Below are positions 48,540 to 61,334 of a stretch of 64,000 nt of DNA, piece by piece. The first letter of the stretch is position 1. Every line of letters starts with the position of its first letter. This DNA comes from Stenopsyche tienmushanensis. Its lineage: Eukaryota > Arthropoda > Insecta > Trichoptera > Stenopsychidae. The notes under the pieces were generated by a model. That model was given only the letters and a program-made list of their open reading frames with translations. It was not told where the DNA came from and searched no databases. The stretch covers positions 868,001 through 932,000 of the forward strand of contig WACJ01000075.1 in the NCBI GenBank assembly GCA_008973525.1, written 5' to 3'. A program made the position numbers and the translations under genes.

Positions 48540-51500
48540 TTTTAGAAAATATAATTTAAGTGCGTAATTTTTTATTGACAATGAAAAAATAAATTCAAAT
48601 TCCACCTATTGTTATCGCTCGATATATCTCATAGCGTTAATATCTGTATATGTAAGCCCTATGTCAGAAATCATAATTAACACTGTTTTCTTCGAAAAAA
48701 AATATCCAGATACTATCAATGTATATCTGATATACATCGCCTTTTGAAATGTTATCTATCACAATAATTAATAAAACGCAATCATATAAATATTTAGGAT
48801 TTAATGACATCCATATTCAAATTCTTAATTTAATTTCGAAATATATGTATAGTCACCATGATCTGCATCGTTTGTTATCCTTCACGCCTTTATAAATTTA
48901 GTTAAAGTTGCAAATTATTAACATTATATGCAAATTATTATATATAGAATGAATAACATAAAAAAACAATCTCCTTCGTAAAGTTAAAATTTACAAAATA
49001 ATTAAATGTATCTTATGACCATAATTAACTAAACAAACAATTTTTGAATAATAAAATCTCAAAATGACCGTGTCAGGTGGCTCCAGAACCGAAACTAAAG
49101 TCGAAAATAGGACACGAAATAAGGGTACGTATTATAAATGTCAACCAGGTGTGTATTCGATATAAATGGGGTGTTAAATAATCAACATTGACATGACAAT
49201 TATTTTAATACGAAATATGACAAATAATTTGATATTCAAGGCCAATCACAATCTATTATCTCATACGGTCAAGTTCATCCCCTATAAATTTAAGAACGTT
49301 AATATGAAAGATAATACTGATTTAAAATATTTTCGCAATAGAAAAATATTAGAATTCGCTCAATTCCCACACTGAAGAATTCGCGCAAGTGAAAGAATTC
49401 AATCTCGAGATTCGTGGATGCTGACCCTAAGCTCAATCGAAGCGTGCAAATTTGCCAACATACGGATAAATCACTCTGCATCCATCGGCATCTGCATACA
49501 GATTCAAATGCAGAGAAAATAAACAAGTCCACACCGCATTTCATACAACGATAAAAATGTTTGCGTCGAAGTTTAACCTTATAAAATCGCGTTTGTTCCA
49601 TTTTTGCCTCCACAAGTGCTGTATGATCGGTCGACAAATTTGCCCTCATCACTTTCTATTATACGCCCGACTATATGTACATAATATTAATTGATTATTC
49701 CCCGCGTGGAGACTCACTTACTATCATCATTAGCACCCCATGGAAGAGCGGGCGCTTCTATCACGATCCAATCTCATCAAATGCTACCCCACGCGTTTTG
49801 CTCAACTTTATCCCCCTCGTCTCCCACTCAATCTCTTTCTGCGTACATTCTCAATAGCTCTGTCCATAAATTACCGCATATCTTTCATATAACCATTCAC
49901 ACCCTCGATAATGCAATATGTGCGTTTCTTTTATGATAAAGACTCAATAATATGTTGCGCTTGTCAGAGCATATATTACATATGGCGAATTTGTTTAACA
50001 TATTCATCCGAGGCGGAATACAGATTGCTTTCAAAAAAATCATGTTATGATATACGCGATTGGGTCCAGATGTGTCGACTCAAAGATTGGCAGCAAAAAA
50101 TGTGAAACATTAAAAACGGCTAAGGCGTTATTATTATTTACAGGTCTTATTTATATAATATTTGTTCACTATCTTCCAAATAAGTTGCAAATGTGCTCTT
50201 CGACGCAATGGCAGGATGAACGTTCATAAGAAAAATCAATGCTAATTTCTAATCGGACGTGGTTTATAATACATATCACTTTTTCTTGAATGGATATTGA
50301 ATATGGATGATACATAGCGATGTTGATTGAATTTGTTTGGGTTAGAATTTCGGAATACTACGAAACGAATGAATGCAATATTTCACATGGATAATTTGAA
50401 TACGCAATGTGCGTTCATACCGTATAAGCTATTCATCCCTCGTTTCGACCGGGACAAACTGTTAACAAATAATACGGGAGGGGAAATGGCATGCACTCGT
50501 TTTTAAAGTGGCAAAATGACAGATGATACAAAAAGATAAAATGGCATTTTTATATGTGCGCGCGATCCGACAGCTGAACACATATTGTACATATTTAATG
50601 TATCAAAACATTCGGCCGATAATTTCGCATACAGCATTCGTATTACATGCGCCGGGCGCATTTTACACGGCCCGATTAAATCTCAATTTACGGCAGACAT
50701 AAAATTGTTTAGCGTTATTGATACAGATATTTGTCGGTTACCGGATCGATTGTTATCGGTTGACACACTATTTATATAATAACCCCATAGCATTAAGCGG
50801 GTATTGTTTGCTATTCAATATAGCGCCGCGTATCGCGAGTTCATTTTCAGGGCGCGCGATACGCGATGGATTCGCGATAACGACGGGGCAGCCTTCTGTA
50901 ATTTTATTTTCATTCACTAAACAAGCGAGAGGCTTTTTAGGCCCGTGGAAAATATCATATAATGCTTTGGCATAAAAAGGTCCGGCGGACCGGTCGGACC
51001 GGCCATTAATTTTTATTACTCGGTTAATTTAGAAGATTGCCGCATCGATTTCACTCACAAAGAATTTTATTACGGCCGTGACAAAACGGCTTTTTGTCCG
51101 CTCGGACATGTACGATCGAGATAGGGACATGTGCGCGGTTGCACAGGGGTTAATTGTGGTGCAACACGTTTTTACGCGACAATACATTCGCAGTTGATTA
51201 AGACTAGGGGGACAATGTCTTCACACGAATAAACTAACTTAGATATTCTAATAAATTATATCCTTAACACATTTATATCGGGGGATCGCAGCATGTCATT
51301 TTTTTCACGGGGGACAAAAAACGAAAAATCACGCATAACACATGCAGTTACATAAATGCTAAAGTATGCATGAAATTTTAATGTTTTTTTATCATGAATA
51401 AAAAGTCGTAGAAAGTTTTTATAATAGCCTTATTTAAACATACATACATATTTATTATTAAAGCAAAAACAATTTAAAACTTCTTCAATGTATGATATTA

Positions 51501-51924
51501 TTAGAAACATATCCTCCATAAAAAAAGGTAAATGTATTACAAAAAACATTTTTTTACAAATGTTAACCACGTATAGTCGACTTGTGCCATTTTAAATCAT
51601 CAAACATAATGATGAGTGTGAAACACAATGAGGGCTATGGAAAGTCAACAACCAAAAACTAGCAACAAGCGTGGATCTCGAGTTTAAATTTGTATCAAAG
51701 CATCGTTGGTTATGTAAACTGTTAATGAAAAGTATTAGCCGCAAACGTTTTATCGTATATCATGGTTAGATGTATTTATGTTGGTTTTTATAGTTTTTGT
51801 CGATCTATAGAGAACAGTTAAAATGAAATAATCAATAAGATATATCATGTTATACTCTTCCCGTCGATAATGTGTTTATATGAAATTAAATAACCATATA
51901 ATAGAATTAAAAGTAATAATATGA
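48540..51924. other. Intronic sequence, nothing firm
   Basis: AT-rich, with a GC-richer zone at 50810-51150. The 117-codon minus frame at 49299-49652 has several Cys pairs but no recognised domain. Confidence 0.4.
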
Positions 51925-52430
51925 GTTCATTTGCATATTTTATTTGATTTTAGAAGCTTAGAAGTAATTTTCTTTAACACTTTTAAATCGGAGAACATAC
52001 ACGCTACGTTCAAATGTAAATCCACTTTTGTGTAGCAAGCTTGATAATGACCAATAATAGAGTTATCGTGCAAGCCTACCAGTTTACTTCTGAAGTAGTA
52101 GATTTTGCAAAGGAGTGGTGATACTCGGCTAATAACGCCACTCCAGAGCAGTCAAGGGGGGATAACAAAATTGGTCAACGATAAAAATGATACGAGTATC
52201 TTAATTATTGAAACAAACGCCTGCTTTCAAGACAACACGAACGAAAGCCGTCTTATCTTTGTTGAGAGAGAATAGCTTCTCAGATGATAGCAATTTCGAT
52301 AAAAATATATTGAGAGTGTTTAAACGTGTAGGGGTACCTTTACGGCACGACTTTGCCATCGATGCACAAGTGTATGATGAGACGCAAGATATCCATCTCT
52401 GTCTCACGATTTTCGGTCCGACAGGGTTAA
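51925..52430 (-). repeat. 506-bp unclassified repeat, copy 2 (inverted relative to copy 1)
   Basis: Reverse-strand counterpart of 42624-43129. Relative to that copy it lacks a 19-base block next to GCTTGCTACAC and has an extra block around CTGAGAAGCTATTCTCTCTC (rc of about 52263-52287). A plus-strand open frame of 104 codons (52208-52522) crosses its right border into unrelated sequence, so it is probably fortuitous. Family unknown. Confidence 0.8.
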
Positions 52431-52555
52431 GCCAATTGGATAAAATAATGGTTTATTTAGATTTAAAAAAACATTACAAAATACAAAAAGAGTTATTTTG
52501 TGCTATTACAACCACAGATTAAAAAGTTATTTCGAATAAATTTGAAATTTTGGGT
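52431..52555. other. Short non-coding spacer
   Basis: Nothing recognised between the repeat and the next open segment. Confidence 0.4.
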
Positions 52556-52730
52556 ATTTTTTCAAAATGTTTCAACCCTGACACTTGGGACATAGAGATT
52601 TATCTTTAAACGCATTTAATGCTTGTATAAAACGAAAACACGTTTCTAGCATACCGAATATTATCTTCATCCGTCTTATATCTTCTTTCTTACTTAAAAC
52701 ACATTTCCATCGGGAAGGGTATTTTTACCG
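52556..52730 (-). pseudogene. Stop-bounded protein-like segment, family unknown
   Basis: The minus frame gives YPSRWKCVLSKKEDIRRMKI...LNAFKDKSLCPKCQG between two stops (about 55 codons). Residue use is protein-like and it ends with a C-x2-C pair, but no known domain is recognised. Could be a fragment of a mobile element or chance. Confidence 0.25.
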
Positions 52731-55700
52731 TTTACGCAAACTGGTCGTTGTTACCTTTTGCGTTGATGGAGATGTGTTAAGAAATAGTATGACTTAAAAT
52801 GAAAGAAACATCCTCGGCATCCTACGTAAGCTGAATATCAATAAAGAATCAAAATTGAATATAAAATCTGCAAACTAAACGAAAATGAAGAAAGACTGGA
52901 AGAATAATAGCACTCTACAAAATTTCAGAATTCTAATAAAGTAATTACTTTTATCTACTTTTTACTGTTATCAAATATAACACAACGGCAACCAAAATCT
53001 TAATCAATCGAGGAGTTAAAATGTGCCTGCATGCGTGCATGCAAATGTCAATTAGCTCGAACGGAAATGAAGTGGTAAAGCTCGACAAAAAAGCGGATAT
53101 TGTCAATTGTCCCCGAAGAGCCGAAAGGTTGGTTGCCCCAATCCGGACGAAAATTTTACAGCTTAGTCACTTTTGATTAGCGAGCCCGTAAAAAAATCAA
53201 TCGGTAAGCTTTACGCGCTCGACACTAATCACACATATCTCATTCTAAATCGAACGCCACAAACCTGTTTCGGAATTTACAACCTACCATTAAATATCTA
53301 ATCGCAAATTCATATAAGTATATCTAAATATTGGTTTTAATTTCATTAATCTTTTACGATGTTTAAATTGCCTTTAAATATTGGTTTCGGCTTTCATTTG
53401 GGAGGGAAAAAAATGATACGCGCAATCCGGCCGTATGAAAATTGTTTGCATGACATTAAATAGTCGGGTCCCGCGTCTGGCAATTTATCATTCGATCGGA
53501 AAACATGTGAATCAATAAATACAGTGTTTGCGGCGAAATTACATGGCAATTTGTAATGCGCCAGAGACTCGAATAACCGACTTTCGATCATCCGACGTTC
53601 CGCAGAAAATAATTCAAACCTGCTCGACGAATCATTTTCGGATGTGAAAAACGTCCCATCTGAAAGGCGTTTTATCGATTTACATAATTACTGATACCGA
53701 AATAATTGCATTTCTTATCGCGGATAATATTATAGAACAAAGGTTTGACATATTAAATATACGGGCAATGTGTGTACAATTAATTGACTGGCTACTACAT
53801 AAATTTCTTAATTATACGGACAAGGTAATTGATCGGTTACTGGTGTTACTTCGCTGGGCACCTGACAATTTACTTTTACACTGCCAATTAATAACATACA
53901 TTGATAAGAATTTTATCTAATTTGATTTCATTATAAGATAAGATGCAAGCTTTGCAAGCCATTCACACGTGTTAGCTGTAATGAGAAATGGACCATTTCG
54001 TCGCTGCAAGAGATGAATAGTGCATCTTTAAGCCATCGATTTATCAAAACTTCACTTCATTCGATGAACACCGAGTTTATTGACCATCTACATTATTCAG
54101 GTCTCTTTGTAAATATGAAGATATTAACTACAATTTATGTTATTTACCACGAGACTGTCGTAATTAGATAATTACGTAACACTACGTTTCGAGCAAAATG
54201 GAAATTTACCGTCTTTCCGAGCGGAAATTGTTACACAGAGAGAAACAATTTCGATCTTCAGAAGGATTATACGAGCGAGAAGGTCGACGTTATTATCCCT
54301 TGACGCAAAAGCTCAACGTCGACATTTCGACAAAGTAACTTTCGGTCTCGATAAATCCATACGCGCGTTCACAGTGCGCTGTGATTTATTTCGCCTTATA
54401 AAACGACCGATATCTCGTCTTGCGTGCTTTCAATATGTCCGATCGCTAATAAAATCGGCTTACATAAATATGCTGCGAATAAAACGAAACGTCAGATACG
54501 AATAGAAGATTGGCAATAAAATCAAAATAAAGTCGTTTTACACAATCCGACGTTCGAGAGTCGTCGATGCGTTGAAATATGGATAAAGTTATTGTATTAT
54601 GGACGGATAGAGCGACGTTTATAGAAATGTCGGGGGCTCACGACACGAACAGAAATTTGTTTTGAAAATCATTTGCCAGATAAATAAGTGCGTAGAAAAT
54701 GAATAGGGTAAATCTATCTCCCCTAGACGTCTCTCGAGTGGGGGACGAGGGATGGAAGGAAGCGGACGAAAAGAGAGCGGAAGACTGAGAGAGACAGGCT
54801 TCTGGAAGTCGGGAACGGGGAAGATGGAGAGAGCGGCGCGAGCATTAGGGGAGCGTTAACATTTATTTACGGTCCCATCTTCTCCCCCCTCAGGGCTGAA
54901 AGCTGTTTGCGAAAATATCTACGGTTAATTAGAGTAATGGCGTGTGTGAGACGCGCATAACGCAGGGACGGGCGCTCTATTCTCTCCCGCTCGAATGCGG
55001 CAGCATCTGGACTCTTAAAAATGAACATTAGAAGAGGCGCTTTATCGCGCGCCCTCGGGAAGTATCGATTCGACGGGGGGGAATCATCAATTCGGAATCC
55101 TTTAATGATCCACCTGTTGATAAGGAATTAACGACGACAAGCGATATCGAAAAAGCCTCATTGCGATGTGGGTTATCGAACCAATTTGTGATAGATAACA
55201 TTAAGTGCGCTAATCGAAGTTTAGTATCTGACAAATGTGTACATGCTCATAGGCACCGAATAATGGTCTAGCATCGAAAAGATAGATGTCGAACAAAGCG
55301 GTCATCCGATAAAACTATTATCGATGATTAAATTCAATAGCCGTCGTCGAAACCCAAAGAAAATAAATTGATTCAAATTGAAAACGTCCTGAAATTTGGA
55401 AGGGAGTACATTAGCACAATTGAATATGACATCAAAATCATAATGATAGATCGTAAAAGCTGAGTGTGTATCAAAGATTAAATAAGACTGGCGATAATAG
55501 CATTCGATTAAAACATTATCGATATAACAATTGCAATGACCAAAAACAAACAGATTTAACAAATTAATCCCACAAGTAAGCGTATATGATTGACTATAAT
55601 TGTGATTGATTGAACAGGCCGACAAAATTCAATTTAACGTATTGGATTTAAATTTAATCCATGTGTTACACATAAGTATAAAATTAAATTAAAAAATACA

Positions 55701-58700
55701 ATTTCTTTGCAATACATGACGTTGGCGACACAACTTTTAGATTAAGAAATATAAATTTACATTTGATGCTTCGAATCAGATGATTCTAACGCATCTGTGG
55801 AGTAACAAAAGTAACAATTTGCACGCTATATATAGTTGGATTTTCAAATAGACAAACACGATACCTACGTAATCATGGTATATTTTTTCTACAAATCTTG
55901 TAATGTATCGTCGTTGCTTTTGGCAATTAAGACATCGCAAAAACTAACAGCATATTTAAAATATTGTACATTAGATAAATTTGATGCCATTTCATCACAT
56001 ATTTATTATCGCACAAATGCCACTTGATAAAACAGTGGGTATTTTTAGCATCGTCAATATTTTAACAACAAGACATTAACACTAGATCTACCGCAGCCGT
56101 CAATTTGTGGGAAATTGAACATCATGAGCAAAATTACAAAAACTCCTACTATTATTTCTTAGTATATGCTGGGCTAATATATACCCAAATTCATGTTCTG
56201 CTCAGATCTCGGTTTTACATGATAATATTTATTCGATAGCAAATGTAAAACTAATAAGTACCTAAATCATTATTTCATGGGAATTTTCTTTCCAATAACA
56301 TCCAAAGACTATAATATGAAACTGTGTTTTAACACATGGAAGAAAATGAGATTCCTAAGTCTAAAAGTGAAGAAATTGAAGACTCTTTAAAAATTCCTAA
56401 ATATATGGCGTGTCAGAAAAATATTGCAATCTTATGGATAATACTTCTTGAAAATATGGATTATACTTCGCGAGCTACCAAGAAGAATGTGTAGAATATC
56501 GCAATATTTTCTTTTGTAGGCGTTTTGTTTATATTATTCTTTGAGTTAGAGATATTTGATGTTTCTAAATAAATGATTATGAATTTAAATGTTAAATTAA
56601 GAGCAGAGGAAAAGCATTAATCATACGTGTTACCGCAAAGGAGGCTTTGAGCACTCAAAACGACCTGTGGCGAAGCGTCTGCGTACACAATCGAACCGGG
56701 GGGAGTTGGCCTTATCCCGGTTTTCCAGTCGGCCACTCGGGACACGAAGGACCGGAAAAGGGCGGAAGAGGCCACGATAAATTGTAATAAAATATTCATT
56801 CCTTGCCCTATCTCTCCTCGTGCGCTCGCAATCAAAACTATCTCCCCTCTGCGCGTCCGTTCTGGCTGACGTCGCTCTTCTAGTGTTTGCCAATCAACCG
56901 CATGCGCCATTCATACGTTTTCTGGATGCTCACACTCCTCATCCGACTATTATATTCGAGGAGGCTTTTTATTTATCTGCCCGGATACGCTTTACAAGCG
57001 TATCACGGACGATCGAGACGGGGAGATTCCGCCGACACGAAAGGGTCAAACATGATCAGAATTCATACCGCCAATATAGAATTGTTCTATTTGTTGTTAC
57101 AATAGACATTGATTCTGCACGCAACGCAAGAAAAATAATAAGCAAATAATATTTAATTTCCAGTTGTTTGCAGTCCACGCGAGAGATCGAGTCTGTCTAA
57201 AGACAGGGTTGTTTAAAAAGATATAGAAAAGGTGTAAGAAGCATCATTCTTCACACGATAGTCCATATAGCAGTTGTTGAAGATGATGTGATATTTAAAA
57301 GATTATCTCGCTTTCCCACGAATGCCCACACTAACTGAAATACTAAAATAATATAAACTACGTTTGAATAAAAGTTGATGTTAATTACTGCGGAACGAGT
57401 CCGAGTCCGTTAGAAATTCGATGTCGTTTTATGAATTGCCCATGAAGAGGTTTCGGGAAGTTGGAATTGTTATGGAGTTTTTGCCTTAATTATGCAAATA
57501 GTTGAATGGATTGTCCTCCCTTTACATCGCTTCGAGTCTCTCAATGGCAACACCGTTGAGGCATTTTCTTTCCGTTTCCACTTTCATCTCCACCCTCGAA
57601 GCCCCCACGGCTTCCTTTTCCCTCGCACGCTTTCCTCGTCTGGCGCCTCGACCGCAACTCCACCGCTGCACCGTTTGTTCCGAATGGGTCCCTTTTTATG
57701 AACCGCCCCGCCATTATCGGCCTCGACTTTTTTCCCTCGTTGATATTTCTAAATCTCGGTTTTCTCGGATCATATTGTAAAAACATTCGGATTTATATCT
57801 CTCTCTTTGCCGCCACTTCCGCATAAATATGAATTATAATATGTTTCGGGCGGAGTTGTGGGGTTACAGCCGTAAAACGGATTTAACCCCGACCGTCTGA
57901 AAGAACGCTGACACATTTTTTCGCTGCGAGTTTTACGTCTTTTTGCCCGCACTACATTGTTTACGTCAGTTTTCTTTGTTACACACTTCAAAGCGTGTTA
58001 GCTTTTTTTCTCTCTCAAATCGATAACAATAACTGGATAATATCGTTTTAACGACCCACTTGATTCGCTAATGCCGTGACAAATTACATAAAATATGGGA
58101 CATAAATAATCTAATTAAAAATCTATCGTGTGAGCCAATAAAAAGTTAACAAGGTAAAAACATGCAATGCAAAGTATACGAAAGATCTCACATCTTCTAA
58201 AATTTAATATGTATACAAATTGTATAAAGAAAATAAATCAAATGCATAAAATTTTCATCGGCAATAATACATTCTTGCCGTTTTTTCTATAACGAACGAA
58301 CAGACTATAAAAGCCGGCTTTTAAAAACATAGTTACATTATAGCACTTTATGGTTCATACGCTGTAATGTTCCGACGAGCCATAAAACCAACGTTGAATT
58401 AAATTTAAGACTATGTATAAATCCTTACAGAATTTTAATGAAGACATTAATCGGAATCGCTTTGGCAGGGAACCGATGCCGTTCTGACAGTATTTAAACG
58501 ACACCTATTAATAATCGAAAATATAATGCTATTTCGCGACAGTAAATTATTGCATTATAAAGCTTTATCGCCGTATTTACGACCGCATAGGTTTCAACAA
58601 TGCTAAATCAGAGATTCCACACTGCGCATATCATCATGCGGCCCGATAAGACTTAATCTCAAAAGACGTGCTTTAATTAAAATTTACAAGCTGATATAGC

Positions 58701-60159
58701 AGAGATGACTCGGATATATAATCTGCGATCGGAACAATTTTTAAAACAACAAGTGTATTAGCTTTATGGCCGTCTTCCGACTTAAGCTAGGTCATGTGCG
58801 TCCGTGAAATTAGTTTCAGCGAGGGATAGCAATAAATGGGGCGTTCAGCAGACCGTTCTCTGTCCTCCGGGATAATTTATTTTCTAGCGAGGCGCATTCC
58901 CGACTCCCGACGAACGCAATTAACATTATCAACCGCAATGGGTATGTTCATTTTGTATGCGCACTCTGAAATCTGGCGTCTTCCCGATACACTTAATGAA
59001 CGAATAATATCCCATTCTGGTCCCAAAATCAGACAGCATTCGTATGAATCTGCAGAAATAAATTAATCTATCATCAACGTCGAATTCTTTTAGCTTCGCA
59101 ACTTTCGGCGATTAAATTACGAATCGCAAACGACCACGTTACGATCGGCTATTTCGAGTATCTATTACTGATAACATTAAATCATCCATCGGTGAATACT
59201 TGTACATTTAAAACGCAAACAGCTGATCAATTAAGCATTATATAAAATCCACGCGCCACAATGCCAAAATGCATCATAGCAAATCGATCGATGACATATT
59301 TCATAAAATATGGCATATTTAACTCGCACAAAAATGCATATCATCTGAATTTCATAAAGGTAGATACGCAGTCTATATGCACAGATGATAAAAGCTACGA
59401 TAAGACGCGATCGAAATGTGGACAATCTTGTCGCAATGTCGTACAGAAAAAAATGCAAATTCGTCGTTAATGCAATCGACGGTCATTTTTCGCGTTGTTC
59501 CGTGTAAATACGCGTAAAACCGGCAGGTGAATGAAGTAATTATTATCATAAAGTGTGTTTATAACATTTAAATGGCTCTTGTGCAACATTATGTTGAACA
59601 TTAAAATAAAGCGCGTTTTACACAGTACGGTGCTTCTGTTGAGAGCGCGTTCCGATACAATGAATGTGTGCGTTGCCACCGCCAACCGAACAGGTGAGAT
59701 GCATTAGTAAAGCGATGACACCATGCAAATAAATTGCATACTGCATTTAATTGAACGCCGTTCAAATCAAATTATCGAAAAACGGCATCTGGCCAATAAA
59801 TAAGATTGACTTATTGAAATAAATTAAAATGGCTCAAAATCTTATCAACTCCTTTTGATAAGAATTCTAAGAATTTTTCGAGTGGAATTATTAATACTAT
59901 GGTTGTAAAAGAACAGTATTATTTTACAAATATCACTTTTATTACCATTAAAGTTACATTGAGGCTAATAAGCATTTATGCATTGATAATTGTAAATAAT
60001 ATACTTTCATAATACTATTATGGAATAATTTATTAACACATTTTAGTCGGAACGTGTTTTTTTTTCTTTTTCAGGTGGCTTTTAGCAATTCCTTTTATGG
60101 GACCATTACAAACCTTTTTGACATGGTTTTTCATGGCCTATATACGTCGCCAGTCACGT
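52731..60159. other. Long intronic stretch with GC-richer islands
   Basis: No exon recognised over about 7.4 kb. A purine-rich GGAAG/GAGAGA tract lies at 54740-54840, within a GC-richer zone of about 54200-55100 and next to a CTCTCGAGTG patch. Further GC-richer patches are at 56640-56900 and 57560-57720. A TTAA followed by CACTAGATCTACCG at 56076 resembles a piggyBac-type left end without a partner. The multi-frame open stretches at 56617-57149 and 57492-57786 overlap each other and have no recognised domain. Confidence 0.4.
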
Positions 60160-60222
60160 CTCCAGTAGGATTCGAACCCAAAATGATTGAGTTACGAGTC
60201 CAACCGCTTAAAAGTGGTTCAC
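60160..60222 (-). repeat. Decayed tRNA-Thr(CGT)-like sequence or SINE head
   Basis: On the minus strand TTAAGCGGTTGGA-CTCGTAA-CTCAA is followed by TTGGG-TTCGAAT-CCTAC. The seven-base loop CT-CGT-AA is a canonical anticodon loop with anticodon CGT (Thr). The anticodon stem has one mismatch and one G-T pair. The T-arm has TTCGAAT and four of five pairs. The D-arm is degenerate and no 5-prime acceptor strand pairs with the 3-prime side. It is more likely a tRNA-derived SINE or pseudogene than an active tRNA. Confidence 0.45.
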
Positions 60223-60543
60223 GTTTAATAATATAATTCGGGATAATTATATTGGTTAAACGCAATATAGTGGGAACTATTCACTGGAATAGTTGTTGCT
60301 ATCAAAAATATCACATATATTGTAGTTTGCATCGAACGAAATTTTGAACTTTTAAGAATAACAACAAAAAAAAAACATACAAAGCTCGTATGTGCGAGAT
60401 CCATAAATTATGCAAATTATGCTATAAATTTTGTGACATTTTTCTTTGTGGGGGAAGTGCTATTAAAAATAAAATATTAAACGAATACAAAATCCCCAAT
60501 AGTTTTATGAATATAAAGTCGTAAAAACATATATTTTCCCCTA
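60223..60543. other. AT-rich non-coding sequence
   Basis: Contains an A-rich run near 60363-60376; nothing else recognised. Confidence 0.4.
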
Positions 60544-61334
60544 TAGGTGCTCATGAATCCCTGAATTAATAAACGTAATCCCAAAAAATTCGGGATTGAA
60601 ATTTTTATCTAACAGATTTCGTACACTTCACCCACACAATAAAGGCTACTAAATCGAGACATTCCCGTCGAAATCTGGACGCTTGGAAATAGTGGCGTAA
60701 ATACTAATTAGCGAGCTTACGCAACACCTAGGGTCAGTAACTGTCTAATCTATGTATACATACAGTACATACTTATTTTTCAAATTGTTATACATATTAA
60801 TATTTACCTACCGGTGATGTATTTACTACACCTCGACTCTAATAATGAGAATATCAATATGAAATATAATAGTTACGGGGTTCAGAATTTTTGTATTCCT
60901 CCGTAATATAATTACGAATCACATCAAAATATTATAGCATATAAGTATTCATCTGCAGTGACGGAAATAAATATTTTTTTGGGAAAACGGGGAATTTTGC
61001 GAGTTTTAGTCATTATTTCAGCAGAAAAGAATTCTATCAATCACATTGATGGTATTATACGAAAATGGGGCTATCAAAATCAGATCCAGGCTAAATGACG
61101 AAACACTCGATGTTTATGTTACTTCGGGCAAATTTTCAAAATAATATTTGAATTTTTTAGTGTTTTATTTATCTATTTTTGAATTGTATTTTTATCTTTT
61201 CTTGCATAAATAAAATTCTTTCGCCTTTTATATTAGACAAATGGACTATTAGTAATTTTTGATCAAATTTAACATTATAATTTTTTAAACAATTGAAAGT
61301 CCCGGCAGCCGCGATCTCAGGATTGAAATTTTGG
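60544..61334 (+). mobile_element. hAT deletion derivative, copy D (left part fused to transposase tail)
   Basis: Starts at GGTGCTCATGAATCC, having lost the outermost left terminus, and follows copies A and B through AGTGGCGTAAATACTA and CCTACCGGTGATGTATTTAC. It enters the transposase at TTATACGAAAATGGGG (LYENG). The sequence then jumps to ATCAAAATCAGATCCAGGCT, i.e. the KIRSRLN codons, followed by DETLDV. This deletes the IPPTS-VEAERAFS block seen in the copy at 25598-25891. The 3-prime untranslated part (TATTTTTATCTTTTCTTG, AAATTCTTTCGCC) matches 25440-25600 in reverse. The right terminus decays at about 61334. Confidence 0.87.

Noticed and set aside
52208..52522. 104-codon plus frame in repeat copy 2
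   Set aside because: It crosses the repeat border into unrelated sequence, and the frame is not kept in copy 1.
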